Assembly (NCBI RefSeq): GCF_000380185.1
Contig: NZ_KB904763.1
Coordinates: 1 to 45,821 of the forward strand
Length of the DNA stretch: 45,821 bases
Direction: 5' to 3'
Source of the DNA: Thiofilum flexile DSM 14609
GTDB lineage: Bacteria > Pseudomonadota > Gammaproteobacteria > Thiotrichales > Thiotrichaceae
Shown here piece by piece: positions 1-6,613 of this stretch. Within the stretch, counting starts at the first letter, position 1; each line of letters opens with the position of its first letter. A program made the translations under genes and the position numbers. The notes under the pieces were generated by a model. It was not told the origin of the DNA, did no database searches, and saw only the letters and a program-made list of their open reading frames with translations.

Positions 1-141
1 TAATAGGATCTCGGGCAGCGGATAGATCACTTTGGCGAGTTGGCGCGGATCGCGTAGGCTTGCCAGATGTTCCATCAGACGGCTTACGGCATTGGCAGGA
101 GGTGGGCATTGGGTAGGGGGGATAGGAGGAGTGTTTGGCAT
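1..141 (-). CDS. Probable ISAs1-family transposase, N-terminal part (cut by window edge)
   Basis: The minus-strand frame opens at ATG 141-139 and runs off the left edge, giving 47 residues. After a proline-rich start, the end of the visible protein contains LASLRDPRQLAKVIYPLPE. This matches the usual opening of ISAs1/H-repeat-associated transposases (a DPR..G/K..YPL.E motif before the first helix of the DDE_Tnp_1-associated domain). The catalytic DDE core would lie outside the window. No clear ribosome-binding site is seen before ATG 141, so an internal start such as the Met before EHL is possible. Its neighbour on the other side is a gene whose 5' half is missing. Family assignment rests on about 25 residues. 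Confidence 0.62.
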   Translation of the reverse strand, partial: MPNTPPIPPTQCPPPANAVSRLMEHLASLRDPRQLAKVIYPLPEILL

Positions 142-211
142 CTTGACGGCTCTCGGAGTAAAAGCCTTACTTATCCTCTATTTATATAGCAGGGTTCAAG
201 CGATTGCCCTG
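1..211 (-). mobile_element. End of an ISAs1-like insertion sequence (partial)
   Basis: The transposase start lies about 70 bp from the place where similarity to the 3376-4029 paralogue begins (about 211). A short inverted repeat, GCAGGG at 189-194 and CCCTGC at 207-212, sits at that junction and could be the IS terminus reading leftward. The terminus is inferred; the other end and the target duplication are outside the window. Confidence 0.4.
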
Positions 212-510
212 CCATGGGAGCCTGGAGAGTATCAACTATTCCAACAGCGGATTATAGTATTGTTTGAAGATAGTTTTTCAGGTAGCCAAGGACTCATAGA
301 AGCGATGCAGGAAAAACTGAAACAGTTTGATGCGCATTGAATGTAGAGTCCTCCTTTCTAGAAGATGGAGACAGAGGCTGGAAAATTATTCAAATCAAGA
401 GCCCTAGTGGGAGCATAGAGAAGGAGCAGATGGAGAAAATAGCACAATATATGGAGGATAGCCCAGAAGCTGCTTATGCGGATGTGATTCAAACAAGTAC
501 TATTAATTGA
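211..510 (+). pseudogene. Frameshifted, 5'-truncated paralogue of the I9-propeptide-like gene at 3376
   Basis: Translated similarity to residues ~117-210 of the 3376-4029 protein begins near 211 (EPGEYQL against TPEEFQL). It continues through FEDS..G.QGL.EAMQE.LKQFDA. Close to 333/334 one base is missing relative to the paralogue (GATGCGCATTG against GATGCAGCACTA), which brings a TGA at 338-340. The rest of the domain (LNVESSF, GWKIIQIK, KIAQYMEDSPEAAYADV) continues in the next frame and stops at 508-510. The N-terminal half is missing where the IS end is placed. The gene is therefore broken twice. The first ~60 residues of the open frame before 211 are not homologous and are probably not coding. 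Confidence 0.8.
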
Positions 511-617
511 TAGTATACTGCAACCGCTCATAACCAATGATTTAAAAACCGGCTTTGCCAAAATGGGGACAGGGGCTAGTGGATGGGAATATATAGCAGA
601 GCAATTGACATCTTAAA

Positions 618-2177
618 TCAGGCTGTTTCCACCGCAAACGCCACTAAATTACGACTATCCTTACTAAACTCCACCCCAATCAAATAAATAGGTTGACCAA
701 GACTACGGTATTTATCCGCATAACTCCTATCCTGTAACTGTTGCAAAGCATGGCCTTCTGGCACTATTTCGACTACCTTAAATTCAAAAATATACACCTG
801 ACTATTAAATTTCAGAGTCATATCAATACGTCCCAAATTCGTCATATCCTCGACTATGACATCCAGTCCTAAGGCCGCAAAATAGGAATAAAACACACTG
901 GCATAAAAGCCTTCAAACTGCTGAATAGTATTATTGGTATACCACGCATAAGGAATACTAGCGAAGAAGCTATGAAATAATTGTTTTAAGCCCTGAAAAT
1001 CATTTACTAATAGCAGCTCATATAAACGTAGGGTTTGGCGTGTCTGAGCGGAGCGATCATGCGTCAAGGTTGAGAGCAGACTTTCATTTAGGCTCTGATA
1101 GACCTCACGGTTGGGATAGCCGAGTTGATAGAAAGTTTGGCTACCAGCTTTACGGGTATTTTTAATCGTGAGATAGCCGGTTTGAAACAATAGCGCTTCA
1201 GTGGCAATATCCTCCACATCAAAGCTAGACAGCATAGTACTACTGCTGAGTAGATTATCTAGTTGTAAGGTAGGTATCTGACGCTGAAATAATAGATTGA
1301 CTAAAAAAGTCGGTGTGCCGGTTTCAAACCAGTAATTACTAAATTCACGGCGCTTAAATAACTGTAAAATATCAAAAGGATTATAAACTCCTTCACCCAG
1401 CCAGTTATAGCCATTGTACCATTCTCGAATTTCTTGCCGATCCAACCCTTCTAATTCAGGTGCAAATATCTGATCAATGTCTAGATCCGTATAGCCGCAA
1501 AGGGTGGAATAATTGGGGTCAAGGGTAATGTCATACAAATTATTTAAACCAGAAAATAAACTAACCTTAGAAAACTTACTTACTCCGGTTAAAAAGCTAA
1601 ATTTAATGTGAGCATCATAATCCTTAATGGTAGCGTAAAATCCGCGCAGAAAATCTCGATTGAGCCTAGCCACCTCAGGGTAATACAGAGCATCTAGAAT
1701 CGGCTTATCGTATTCATCTATTAGAACAACTATAGGAGATTGTGTTTTTGCGCTGATGGTTTCAAGTAGATCGGCAAAGCGCCCACCTGCATCGTTAAAG
1801 GTGCGCTCCACCCCAAAGTCACGCTCTAATTGGGTGAGTTGCTGATGCAGCGATTCTTCTAAACTTTGTGATTGGCTATAATTCTTACGCCCAAAACTAA
1901 AATGCAGGACGGGATAATGTACCGACCAGTCCCAATGTTCATGCACGGCTAAGCCCCGAAACAGCTGTTCATTTCCCTCGAATAGTTCTTTTAAAGTATC
2001 TAATAGTAGGCTTTTACCAAAACGGCGTGGGCGAGAGAGGAAGTAATGCTTGCCGTTTTGCACTAATGACAGCGCTAAGTTGCTTTTATCGACGTAATAG
2101 TAGTTATTCTGGCGAATTTCGCTGAAAGTCTGAATGCCGATGGGTAGTTTTTTTTGCTTTGGGCTCATTAGGGTCAT
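618..2177 (-). CDS. AAA-ATPase-like / PD-(D/E)XK nuclease family protein
   Basis: This 519-residue protein has the two-domain layout of the large AAA-ATPase_like plus PDDEXK_9 (DUF1703) family. The N-terminal P-loop-like motif is SRPRRFGKSLLLDTL (residues ~48-62) and the Walker B-like motif is IVVLIDEYDKPI (~149-160). The C-terminal nuclease-like core ends with D(M)TLKF...VYIFEFKVVE, giving the D...ExK pattern. The length is usual for the family. These proteins are common in multicopy in Bacteroidetes and filamentous gammaproteobacteria and are often linked to mobile DNA; their biochemical role is not established. A second in-frame ATG lies at codon 4, and a weak purine stretch (CTCCAGA) precedes the first. 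The gene stands alone, beside the IS-disrupted region. Confidence 0.85.
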   Translation of the reverse strand: MTLMSPKQKKLPIGIQTFSEIRQNNYYYVDKSNLALSLVQNGKHYFLSRPRRFGKSLLLDTLKELFEGNEQLFRGLAVHEHWDWSVHYPVLHFSFGRKNYSQSQSLEESLHQQLTQLERDFGVERTFNDAGGRFADLLETISAKTQSPIVVLIDEYDKPILDALYYPEVARLNRDFLRGFYATIKDYDAHIKFSFLTGVSKFSKVSLFSGLNNLYDITLDPNYSTLCGYTDLDIDQIFAPELEGLDRQEIREWYNGYNWLGEGVYNPFDILQLFKRREFSNYWFETGTPTFLVNLLFQRQIPTLQLDNLLSSSTMLSSFDVEDIATEALLFQTGYLTIKNTRKAGSQTFYQLGYPNREVYQSLNESLLSTLTHDRSAQTRQTLRLYELLLVNDFQGLKQLFHSFFASIPYAWYTNNTIQQFEGFYASVFYSYFAALGLDVIVEDMTNLGRIDMTLKFNSQVYIFEFKVVEIVPEGHALQQLQDRSYADKYRSLGQPIYLIGVEFSKDSRNLVAFAVETA

Positions 2178-2235
2178 GTTTATCTGGAGAGTAATGGTGA
2201 GAGAGTTAGGCTATACTGGTGTACCATAATGTAAG

Positions 2236-2670
2236 TCACGCGGAGTCCCTATCTACTGCCCAATAGGTCTGTGCAGCACTTGGAAGGGAGGCAAGCACTT
2301 CTTCAAGTGGTTCATCACCGATGACCTTGCGTAGAGCGATTGCAACAGCTTGGATGGCGTTTGGCGGGGAAAAATTGTGGTCTATGCGAAGTGATTGTAC
2401 CTCGTCGGTCAATTCACGTAATGAGGCAAAAGGTACCGGATGATCTGCCAAAAGCCATCCTTCGAGAAACATTGCCCGTATCAACGGCGGGAGTACTGAT
2501 GCGAATTGTAGGATTTGACTCGGAGAGAGACGTCTGCGGAAAGTATGAAACACACCTTCAACCATAGTCCAAGCCATATTGGTTGTGGCCAGTCCAGCAG
2601 CATCGCGGGCAGCAACCATGAAATGCTCAAAGTCGTAACTCGCCTTTTGGTATTCAAGGGGCCAAGTCAT
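2236..2670 (-). CDS. DUF2267 domain protein
   Basis: This is a 144-residue all-helical protein. The pattern is DFEHFMVAARDAAGL...A...VFHTFRRRLSPSQILQFASVLPPLIRAMFLEGW, typical of the DUF2267 (PF10025) repeat unit, which usually pairs a helix-rich segment with an LP..LR.ll motif. No signal peptide or membrane segment is visible. Function is unknown in the family. The start at 2670 has AAGGA about 17 nt upstream. A second ATG, at 2680, lies closer to that AAGGA but is out of frame, which leaves the start slightly uncertain. A TATAAT hexamer lies upstream at 2710-2705 on the minus strand. The gene is monocistronic and sits between mobile-type genes. Confidence 0.75.
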   Translation of the reverse strand: MTWPLEYQKASYDFEHFMVAARDAAGLATTNMAWTMVEGVFHTFRRRLSPSQILQFASVLPPLIRAMFLEGWLLADHPVPFASLRELTDEVQSLRIDHNFSPPNAIQAVAIALRKVIGDEPLEEVLASLPSAAQTYWAVDRDSA

Positions 2671-2792
2671 AGGTAGTCATATTCCTTTGATTGAGATAGT
2701 TTACATTATACAGCATCCCACCCGAACAGACTAAGTAACCACTTACAGGGTAATCTTTTGAATATTTATCTATTTGAATTTTAAGAAATTAT

Positions 2793-2946
2793 GGCTCTTT
2801 GGGATTTTCCGTGGTAATGCTTAATTTTTAATCATATTAAAAGCAAAACTTAGCAGACTTAATATCTCAACTTATTGATTTAGTTAAGAAAAATTATCAA
2901 ACAGAATAATGAGAAAGGTTCTCACCACGGAAGATCCTGACGAGCC
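2793..2946. mobile_element. MITE, 154 bp, with 25-bp terminal inverted repeats and 8-bp target duplication
   Basis: The left terminal repeat (2793-2817) starts GGCTCTTTGGGAT and contains TTCCGTGGT. The right one (2922-2946, read on the minus strand) starts GGCTCGTCAGGAT and contains TTCCGTGGT. They match at 20 of 25 positions. The direct repeat GAAATTAT lies immediately outside both ends (2785-2792 and 2947-2954). The AT-rich inside has no coding capacity. Eight-bp duplications and GGCTC-type ends would suit an ISL3- or IS1595-like transposase acting in trans; the parent family is inferred. Confidence 0.85.
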
Positions 2947-3145
2947 GAAATTATTTCATTAATTAAAAATAATACAAATCAAGCTATATCAAATAGGGTC
3001 ATGATTTAAAGGAGTTGAGTCATACACATGCATTTCTTATAGTGAGCGGCTTCCCCGTCAGCTAAGCAAGGTAAGTTCATGGCTACGATAGAGGTATCTG
3101 GGGGGGTATTAACAGAATGTTTTTCAACTCTTCTAAATCATGTTT

Positions 3146-3248
3146 AGAGTAATGTAACTGATTAAAGCTGCATTACTCTTAAAACCGCTATTAGAGTATT
3201 AATTCGCTGCTAAAATAGTAGAAGGTTTGTTACTATTTTGATGCGGTT
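3146..3248. other. Cluster of stem-loops upstream of the I9-like gene
   Basis: Three nested or adjacent perfect stems are present: AGAGTAATG (3146-3154) with CATTACTCT (3171-3179); AACCGC (3183-3188) with GCGGTT (3243-3248); and, inside the latter, AAAATAGTA (3212-3220) with TACTATTTT (3231-3239). Neither hairpin ends in a good T-run, so these are not simple terminators. The element may be a 5' regulatory structure or a repeat remnant. Role unknown. Confidence 0.45.
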
Positions 3249-3375
3249 AAAAAGTGAGCTTGGCCACAAAAACCCTTAACCTTTTATCTCGTTACTCCTA
3301 CCCATAGTATAGTTTTAGTCCCTTTTCTGGATGATTATGAACTAAAGATAAATAAACTGATTATCTAAGGAGTTC

Positions 3376-4029
3376 ATGATGGTGTCATCTTTTAATACCA
3401 CTTCAGGGTATGGAGTGAATAATAGAGCTAGGGCTTATTCTAATACAGCTAAGCTAGATACTGTGCCTAATAAACCCTACACCAATACTAGTCCTGCTAT
3501 AGATAGCAATAAAAACGCTTTACTCTATCAGCTCATTCAGCAGTTGATTAGTTTATTGCAGGGTTATACTAAGGGAGATACTGCGCTCACGACACCAAAG
3601 AAAGCGCCTCCTACGAATGTTGAAACACTACCGCCACCTGAGAAACAAAAAACCCAGCTCGAAGTATTAACGCCTGAGCAAATCGCATTAAATACCAACC
3701 CTGTTCCTGATGTACCTATTACTCCAGAGGAGTTTCAGCTATCACGACAGCAAATTTTAATTAAATTCGAGGATAGCGTTGAGGGGAATCAGGGGCTTAC
3801 AGAGGCTATGCAGGAGCGACTAAAACAGTTTGATGCAGCACTAAATGTTGAGTCCTCCTTTGTAAGAGATGCTCAGAGAGGTTGGAAAGTTATTCAAATC
3901 AAAGGCAAGGATGGGGCTGGGGTATTAGATATGGAGCAAATGGATAAAATAGCTCAATATATGGAGGATAGTCCATGGGTTACCTATGCAGATGTTAACG
4001 GAACGGCTTATCCGTCTACTGCGGGATAG
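3376..4029 (+). CDS. Stand-alone I9 / subtilisin-propeptide-like protein (hypothetical)
   Basis: This 217-residue protein has a low-complexity Asn/Thr/Pro-rich N-terminal half, with a short amphipathic stretch YQLIQQLISLLQ near residues 54-65. It has no Sec signal and no transmembrane helix. Residues ~117-210 form a compact domain: ILIKFEDS, a helix EAMQERLKQFDAAL, then WKVIQIKG, a helix MDKIAQYMEDS and YADVNGTAYP. This beta-alpha-beta-beta-alpha-beta order with a final V.YA(D/E).. strand is the plan of inhibitor I9 / peptidase S8 propeptides, but no protease domain follows. The assignment is by pattern only. ATG 3376 is preceded by AAGGAG at good spacing; a second ATG follows at codon 2. A broken paralogue lies at 211-510. 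It could act as an intermolecular chaperone or inhibitor of a subtilase encoded elsewhere. Confidence 0.7.
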   Translation: MMVSSFNTTSGYGVNNRARAYSNTAKLDTVPNKPYTNTSPAIDSNKNALLYQLIQQLISLLQGYTKGDTALTTPKKAPPTNVETLPPPEKQKTQLEVLTPEQIALNTNPVPDVPITPEEFQLSRQQILIKFEDSVEGNQGLTEAMQERLKQFDAALNVESSFVRDAQRGWKVIQIKGKDGAGVLDMEQMDKIAQYMEDSPWVTYADVNGTAYPSTAG

Positions 4030-4110
4030 GAGCGGTTAAACCCAGTATTAGAGCTAATTGTTGCAGTGCAATAAACCTATTCTTTTAGTATACTACTCAC
4101 CAGCTAGCGA

Positions 4111-4145
4111 GGCTGCCTACGGTACATAGTGCAGCCTTTATTATT
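4111..4145 (+). terminator. Rho-independent terminator after the I9-like gene
   Basis: GGCTGC (4111-4116) pairs with GCAGCC (4131-4136), and an inner CTA/TAG extends the stem. TTTATTATTT follows. Confidence 0.7.
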
Positions 4146-4166
4146 TGTTGGGTGTAGGATACTGAC

Positions 4167-4727
4167 ATGCCTTTAACTAAATCGGCTCCGCGTCATGCGG
4201 TTCATACTCGTGTAGTGACTTGTAATGGCTATCAACGTGACGATGGCTTATGGGATATTGAAGGGTCTATGACCGATACCAAACCCTTTCCTATCCCTAA
4301 TCGAGATCGTGGCGGCTATATCAATGCTGGAGAGGCGCTGCACGGTATGTCAATTCGCCTTACCATTGACATCAATATGAAAGTACATGGGGCTGAGGCG
4401 GTTATTGATGATTCACCTTTTGCCGGTTGTCCCCACATTACCGAACGCTTTCAACAACTGGTGGGTTTATCGATTGTGAATGGTTGGACTAAACAGGTGA
4501 AAGAGATTTTCGCCGGTATTAATGGCTGCACCCACCTGACCGATTTATTAGCCCCGATTGCCACGACCGCCTTTCAAGTGATTATCTCGCATAAAATGGG
4601 CGATGAAAAAAAGTTTTACGAACAAGCCACAGAGCCTCCTCCCCATTTGAATACCTGCCATATGCTCTCAGCCTCCGGAGAAGTCGTCGCTGAGCGTTGG
4701 CCTCAGTTTTATGTACCAGTAAAATAG
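4167..4727 (+). CDS. DUF2889 family protein
   Basis: This is a 186-residue soluble protein. Its N-terminal half (HTRVVTCNGYQRDDGLWDIEG, then HGMSIRLTIDINM, and AVIDDSPFAGCP) is the hallmark of DUF2889 (PF11136), a family found as single-copy genes in proteobacteria with unknown function. The central part GCTHLTDLLAPIATTAFQ is also characteristic. The length (about 180-190) is normal for the family. TAGGA lies about 8 nt upstream of ATG 4167. It stands alone, after a terminator and before a palindromic repeat. There is no signal peptide. Confidence 0.85.
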   Translation: MPLTKSAPRHAVHTRVVTCNGYQRDDGLWDIEGSMTDTKPFPIPNRDRGGYINAGEALHGMSIRLTIDINMKVHGAEAVIDDSPFAGCPHITERFQQLVGLSIVNGWTKQVKEIFAGINGCTHLTDLLAPIATTAFQVIISHKMGDEKKFYEQATEPPPHLNTCHMLSASGEVVAERWPQFYVPVK

Positions 4728-4744
4728 GTTCAAACGACCACCTA

Positions 4745-4854
4745 GCAACCGTGTGTGGGTGTTTCTGGAGCAGTCTTGGCGGCAGGGATGCCGCCTTGTA
4801 GCGTACAAGGACGTATTCACAGCGACTGCGGAAGAAATACCCGCTCACGGTTGC
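4745..4854 (+). repeat. Palindromic structured repeat, copy 1
   Basis: The outer arms are 22 nt (4745-4766 and 4833-4854) and pair at 19 positions; two of the three remaining positions become G-U pairs if the plus strand is transcribed. The 66-nt core (4767-4832) contains GCAGTC/GACTGC and two hairpins, GGCGGCA-GGGA-TGCCGCC and CCTTGTA-GCG-TACAAGG. The core matches copy 2 (41856-41961, inverted) at 65 of 66 positions, while the outer arms are largely different. It lies between the DUF2889 gene and the first glucosidase promoter and has no T-run. Confidence 0.85.
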
Positions 4855-4887
4855 GCTGAGGTTGGCTGAAAAACTTATTAAAAGGCC

Positions 4888-4926
4888 TTGAGCGTTGCAG
4901 TGAACTCCTTATAATCAAGCGTTTTA
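4888..4926 (+). promoter_or_regulatory. Sigma70 promoter with LacI-type operator, glucosidase gene
   Basis: The -35 is TTGAGC (4888-4893) and the -10 is TATAAT (4910-4915), with a 16-nt spacer. An imperfect palindrome TCAAGCGTTTTA (4915-4926) overlaps the expected start point. Its AAGCGTTTT core is also present (inverse orientation in the window) at the binding-protein gene promoter near 13656. A LacI-family repressor is the likely reader; none is encoded in the window. Confidence 0.6.
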
Positions 4927-4948
4927 CTAGGATTTAGGGAGTAGAATC

Positions 4949-6559
4949 ATGCAAAGCTGGTGGCGTGGTGGGGTAACGTATCAAATTTACCCACGGTCTT
5001 ATCAAGACAGTAATAATGATGGTATCGGTGATCTCAAGGGTATTACCGAGCGTTTATCCTATATCGCGGATTTAGGGGTCGATTCGATTTGGTTATCGCC
5101 TATTTTCCCCTCGCCTATGTTAGATATGGGCTACGATGTCTCTAATTATACCGATATTAACCCTGAGTTTGGCACCTTAGCTGATTTTGATGCTTTAATC
5201 GCTCGTGCTCATGAGCTGGGTCTAAAGGTCATTATTGATCAGGTCATTTCCCATACCAGCGATCAACATCCTTTCTTTATTGAAAGTCGCCAAAACCGTA
5301 CTAACCCCAAAGCAGATTGGTATGTGTGGGCTGATCCTAAGCATGATGGTTCGCCACCGAACAATTGGTTAGCCATATTTGGTGGGGGCGCGTGGCAATG
5401 GGATGCGCGTCGTCATCAATATTATTTGCATAACTTTTTAGTCGAGCAACCCGACCTTAATTTCCATAACCCTGAGGTGCAAGATTGGTTATTGTCCACC
5501 ATGCGCTTTTGGTTAGAGCGTGGTGTAGATGGGTTTCGCTTAGATACGGTAAATTTCTATTTCCACGATGCGCTACTGCGGAATGATCCTGCTGACTATC
5601 GCAAAAAAGATAAGCCGGAGTGGAACCCGTATGCCATGCAATATCATATTTTCTCGAAAAACCAGCCGGAGAATTTAGCTTTCATTGAGCGGTTGCGAGC
5701 GCTGCTGGATGAGTTTGATGATCGAGCGGTAGTCGGGGAGATGGGTGAATCGCATCATGCGATTAAAATGATGGGCGAATATACCACGGGCAAGCGCTTG
5801 CATATGTGCTATTCGTTTGAAATGCTGAGTGATCCTTTTGGTGCTGCGCATTTCCGTAAACAAGTGGAAGAGTTCTTCACGGATGCCCCCAAAGGTTGGC
5901 CGTGCTGGGCGTTTTCTAATCATGACGTAGTGCGCCATGTGAGTCGTTGGGCTGAGCATGGGGTGAGTCGTGAGGCCTTAGCTAAACAAATGGCAGCACT
6001 TTTATTGTCCCTAGAGGGTTCAGTCTGCCTCTATCAAGGTGAAGAGTTAGGGCAAACCGAAACCGATTTAGAGTATAACGAACTCATTGATCCACAAGGC
6101 TTGCGCTTCTGGCCTGAGAATAAAGGGCGCGATGGCTGTCGTACCCCTATGACTTGGGATGCGAGTGTACCGAATGCAGGTTTCACCCAAGGCAAGCCGT
6201 GGCTACCGATTAAGGCCGCACAAATTGCTAATAATGCCGCCGCTCAGCTCGATAAAGCCGATTCTGTTTTGAGTTTTTATAAGCAAATGCTGCGTGTGCG
6301 CCGTCAGTTTGAATCACTCCGCACCGGAGATACGAAGTTTTTTGCCACCTCCGAGCCTATTTTAGCGTTTAGCCGTGAGAATAAGGTTGTGTGTATTTTT
6401 AATCTCTCACCGGAGCCACATCAGGTCGCGGTGCAAGGTGTCGGTGAGGTGATTGTGGCAGAAGGTGCAAACCTCGTGTCAGGGCAATTACAGCTTGCAG
6501 GCAATGGCTTTGCCTTATTTCATGATCAAGGTGTGGTGATTAATGGAAAAAGTGAGTAA
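4949..6559 (+). CDS. GH13 alpha-glucosidase (AglA / GH13_23-like)
   Basis: This 536-residue cytoplasmic GH13 enzyme should hydrolyse alpha-glucosides taken up by the adjacent importer. Region I is IIDQVISHTS, region II GFRLDTVNFY with nucleophile Asp199, region III VVGEMGES with acid/base Glu264, and region IV FSNHDVVR with Asp326. The early SNNDGIGDL motif is the calcium-site loop of oligosaccharide-cleaving GH13 members. The residue after the nucleophile is Thr, which in this group goes with alpha-1,4 (maltase-like) rather than alpha-1,6 preference. It resembles the AglA enzymes of rhizobial alpha-glucoside operons. It has no signal peptide. GGGAG precedes ATG 4949. It has its own promoter and operator-like site. 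Exact substrate (maltose, sucrose, trehalose-type) cannot be read from sequence. Confidence 0.9.
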   Translation: MQSWWRGGVTYQIYPRSYQDSNNDGIGDLKGITERLSYIADLGVDSIWLSPIFPSPMLDMGYDVSNYTDINPEFGTLADFDALIARAHELGLKVIIDQVISHTSDQHPFFIESRQNRTNPKADWYVWADPKHDGSPPNNWLAIFGGGAWQWDARRHQYYLHNFLVEQPDLNFHNPEVQDWLLSTMRFWLERGVDGFRLDTVNFYFHDALLRNDPADYRKKDKPEWNPYAMQYHIFSKNQPENLAFIERLRALLDEFDDRAVVGEMGESHHAIKMMGEYTTGKRLHMCYSFEMLSDPFGAAHFRKQVEEFFTDAPKGWPCWAFSNHDVVRHVSRWAEHGVSREALAKQMAALLLSLEGSVCLYQGEELGQTETDLEYNELIDPQGLRFWPENKGRDGCRTPMTWDASVPNAGFTQGKPWLPIKAAQIANNAAAQLDKADSVLSFYKQMLRVRRQFESLRTGDTKFFATSEPILAFSRENKVVCIFNLSPEPHQVAVQGVGEVIVAEGANLVSGQLQLAGNGFALFHDQGVVINGKSE

Positions 6560-6613
6560 TCTGATTATGCTATACTCCTAAAGTCTTCTCCTACTTGCCC
6601 TTGGTAATATGCT

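Larger units (their letters stand above)
2671..3375. other. 705-bp non-coding stretch with a MITE and RNA-like stems
   Basis: No convincing gene is seen. From left to right it holds the promoter side of the DUF2267 gene, a 154-bp MITE (2793-2946), a G7 tract near 3110, and a cluster of stems at 3146-3248. A short minus-strand open frame (about 3143-3006) is too short to call. The last 130 bp carry the 5' region of the 3376 gene, with AAGGAG just before its ATG. Confidence 0.6.

Noticed and set aside
32-216. Plus-strand frame before the broken I9-like gene
   Set aside because: It is antisense to the ISAs1-like transposase start and shows no likeness to the paralogue's N-terminus.
358-561. Minus-strand 67-codon frame
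   Set aside because: Antisense to the pseudogene, which has clear translated homology on the plus strand.
3109-3120. G7 tract and its inverse C7 tract near 44383 sharing GGGGGGGTATT
   Set aside because: Considered as phase-variation or shared promoter signals, but neither lies at a fitting position relative to a start codon and an 11-base match can be chance.
3006-3143. Short minus-strand frame ending ADGEAAHYKKCMCMTQLL
   Set aside because: Looks protein-like at its end but is under 50 codons, with no start signal and no recognisable family; could be a gene remnant but not supportable.
4582-4848. Minus-strand frame covering the end of the DUF2889 gene and repeat copy 1
   Set aside because: Half of it is antisense to a real gene and half is the palindromic repeat.
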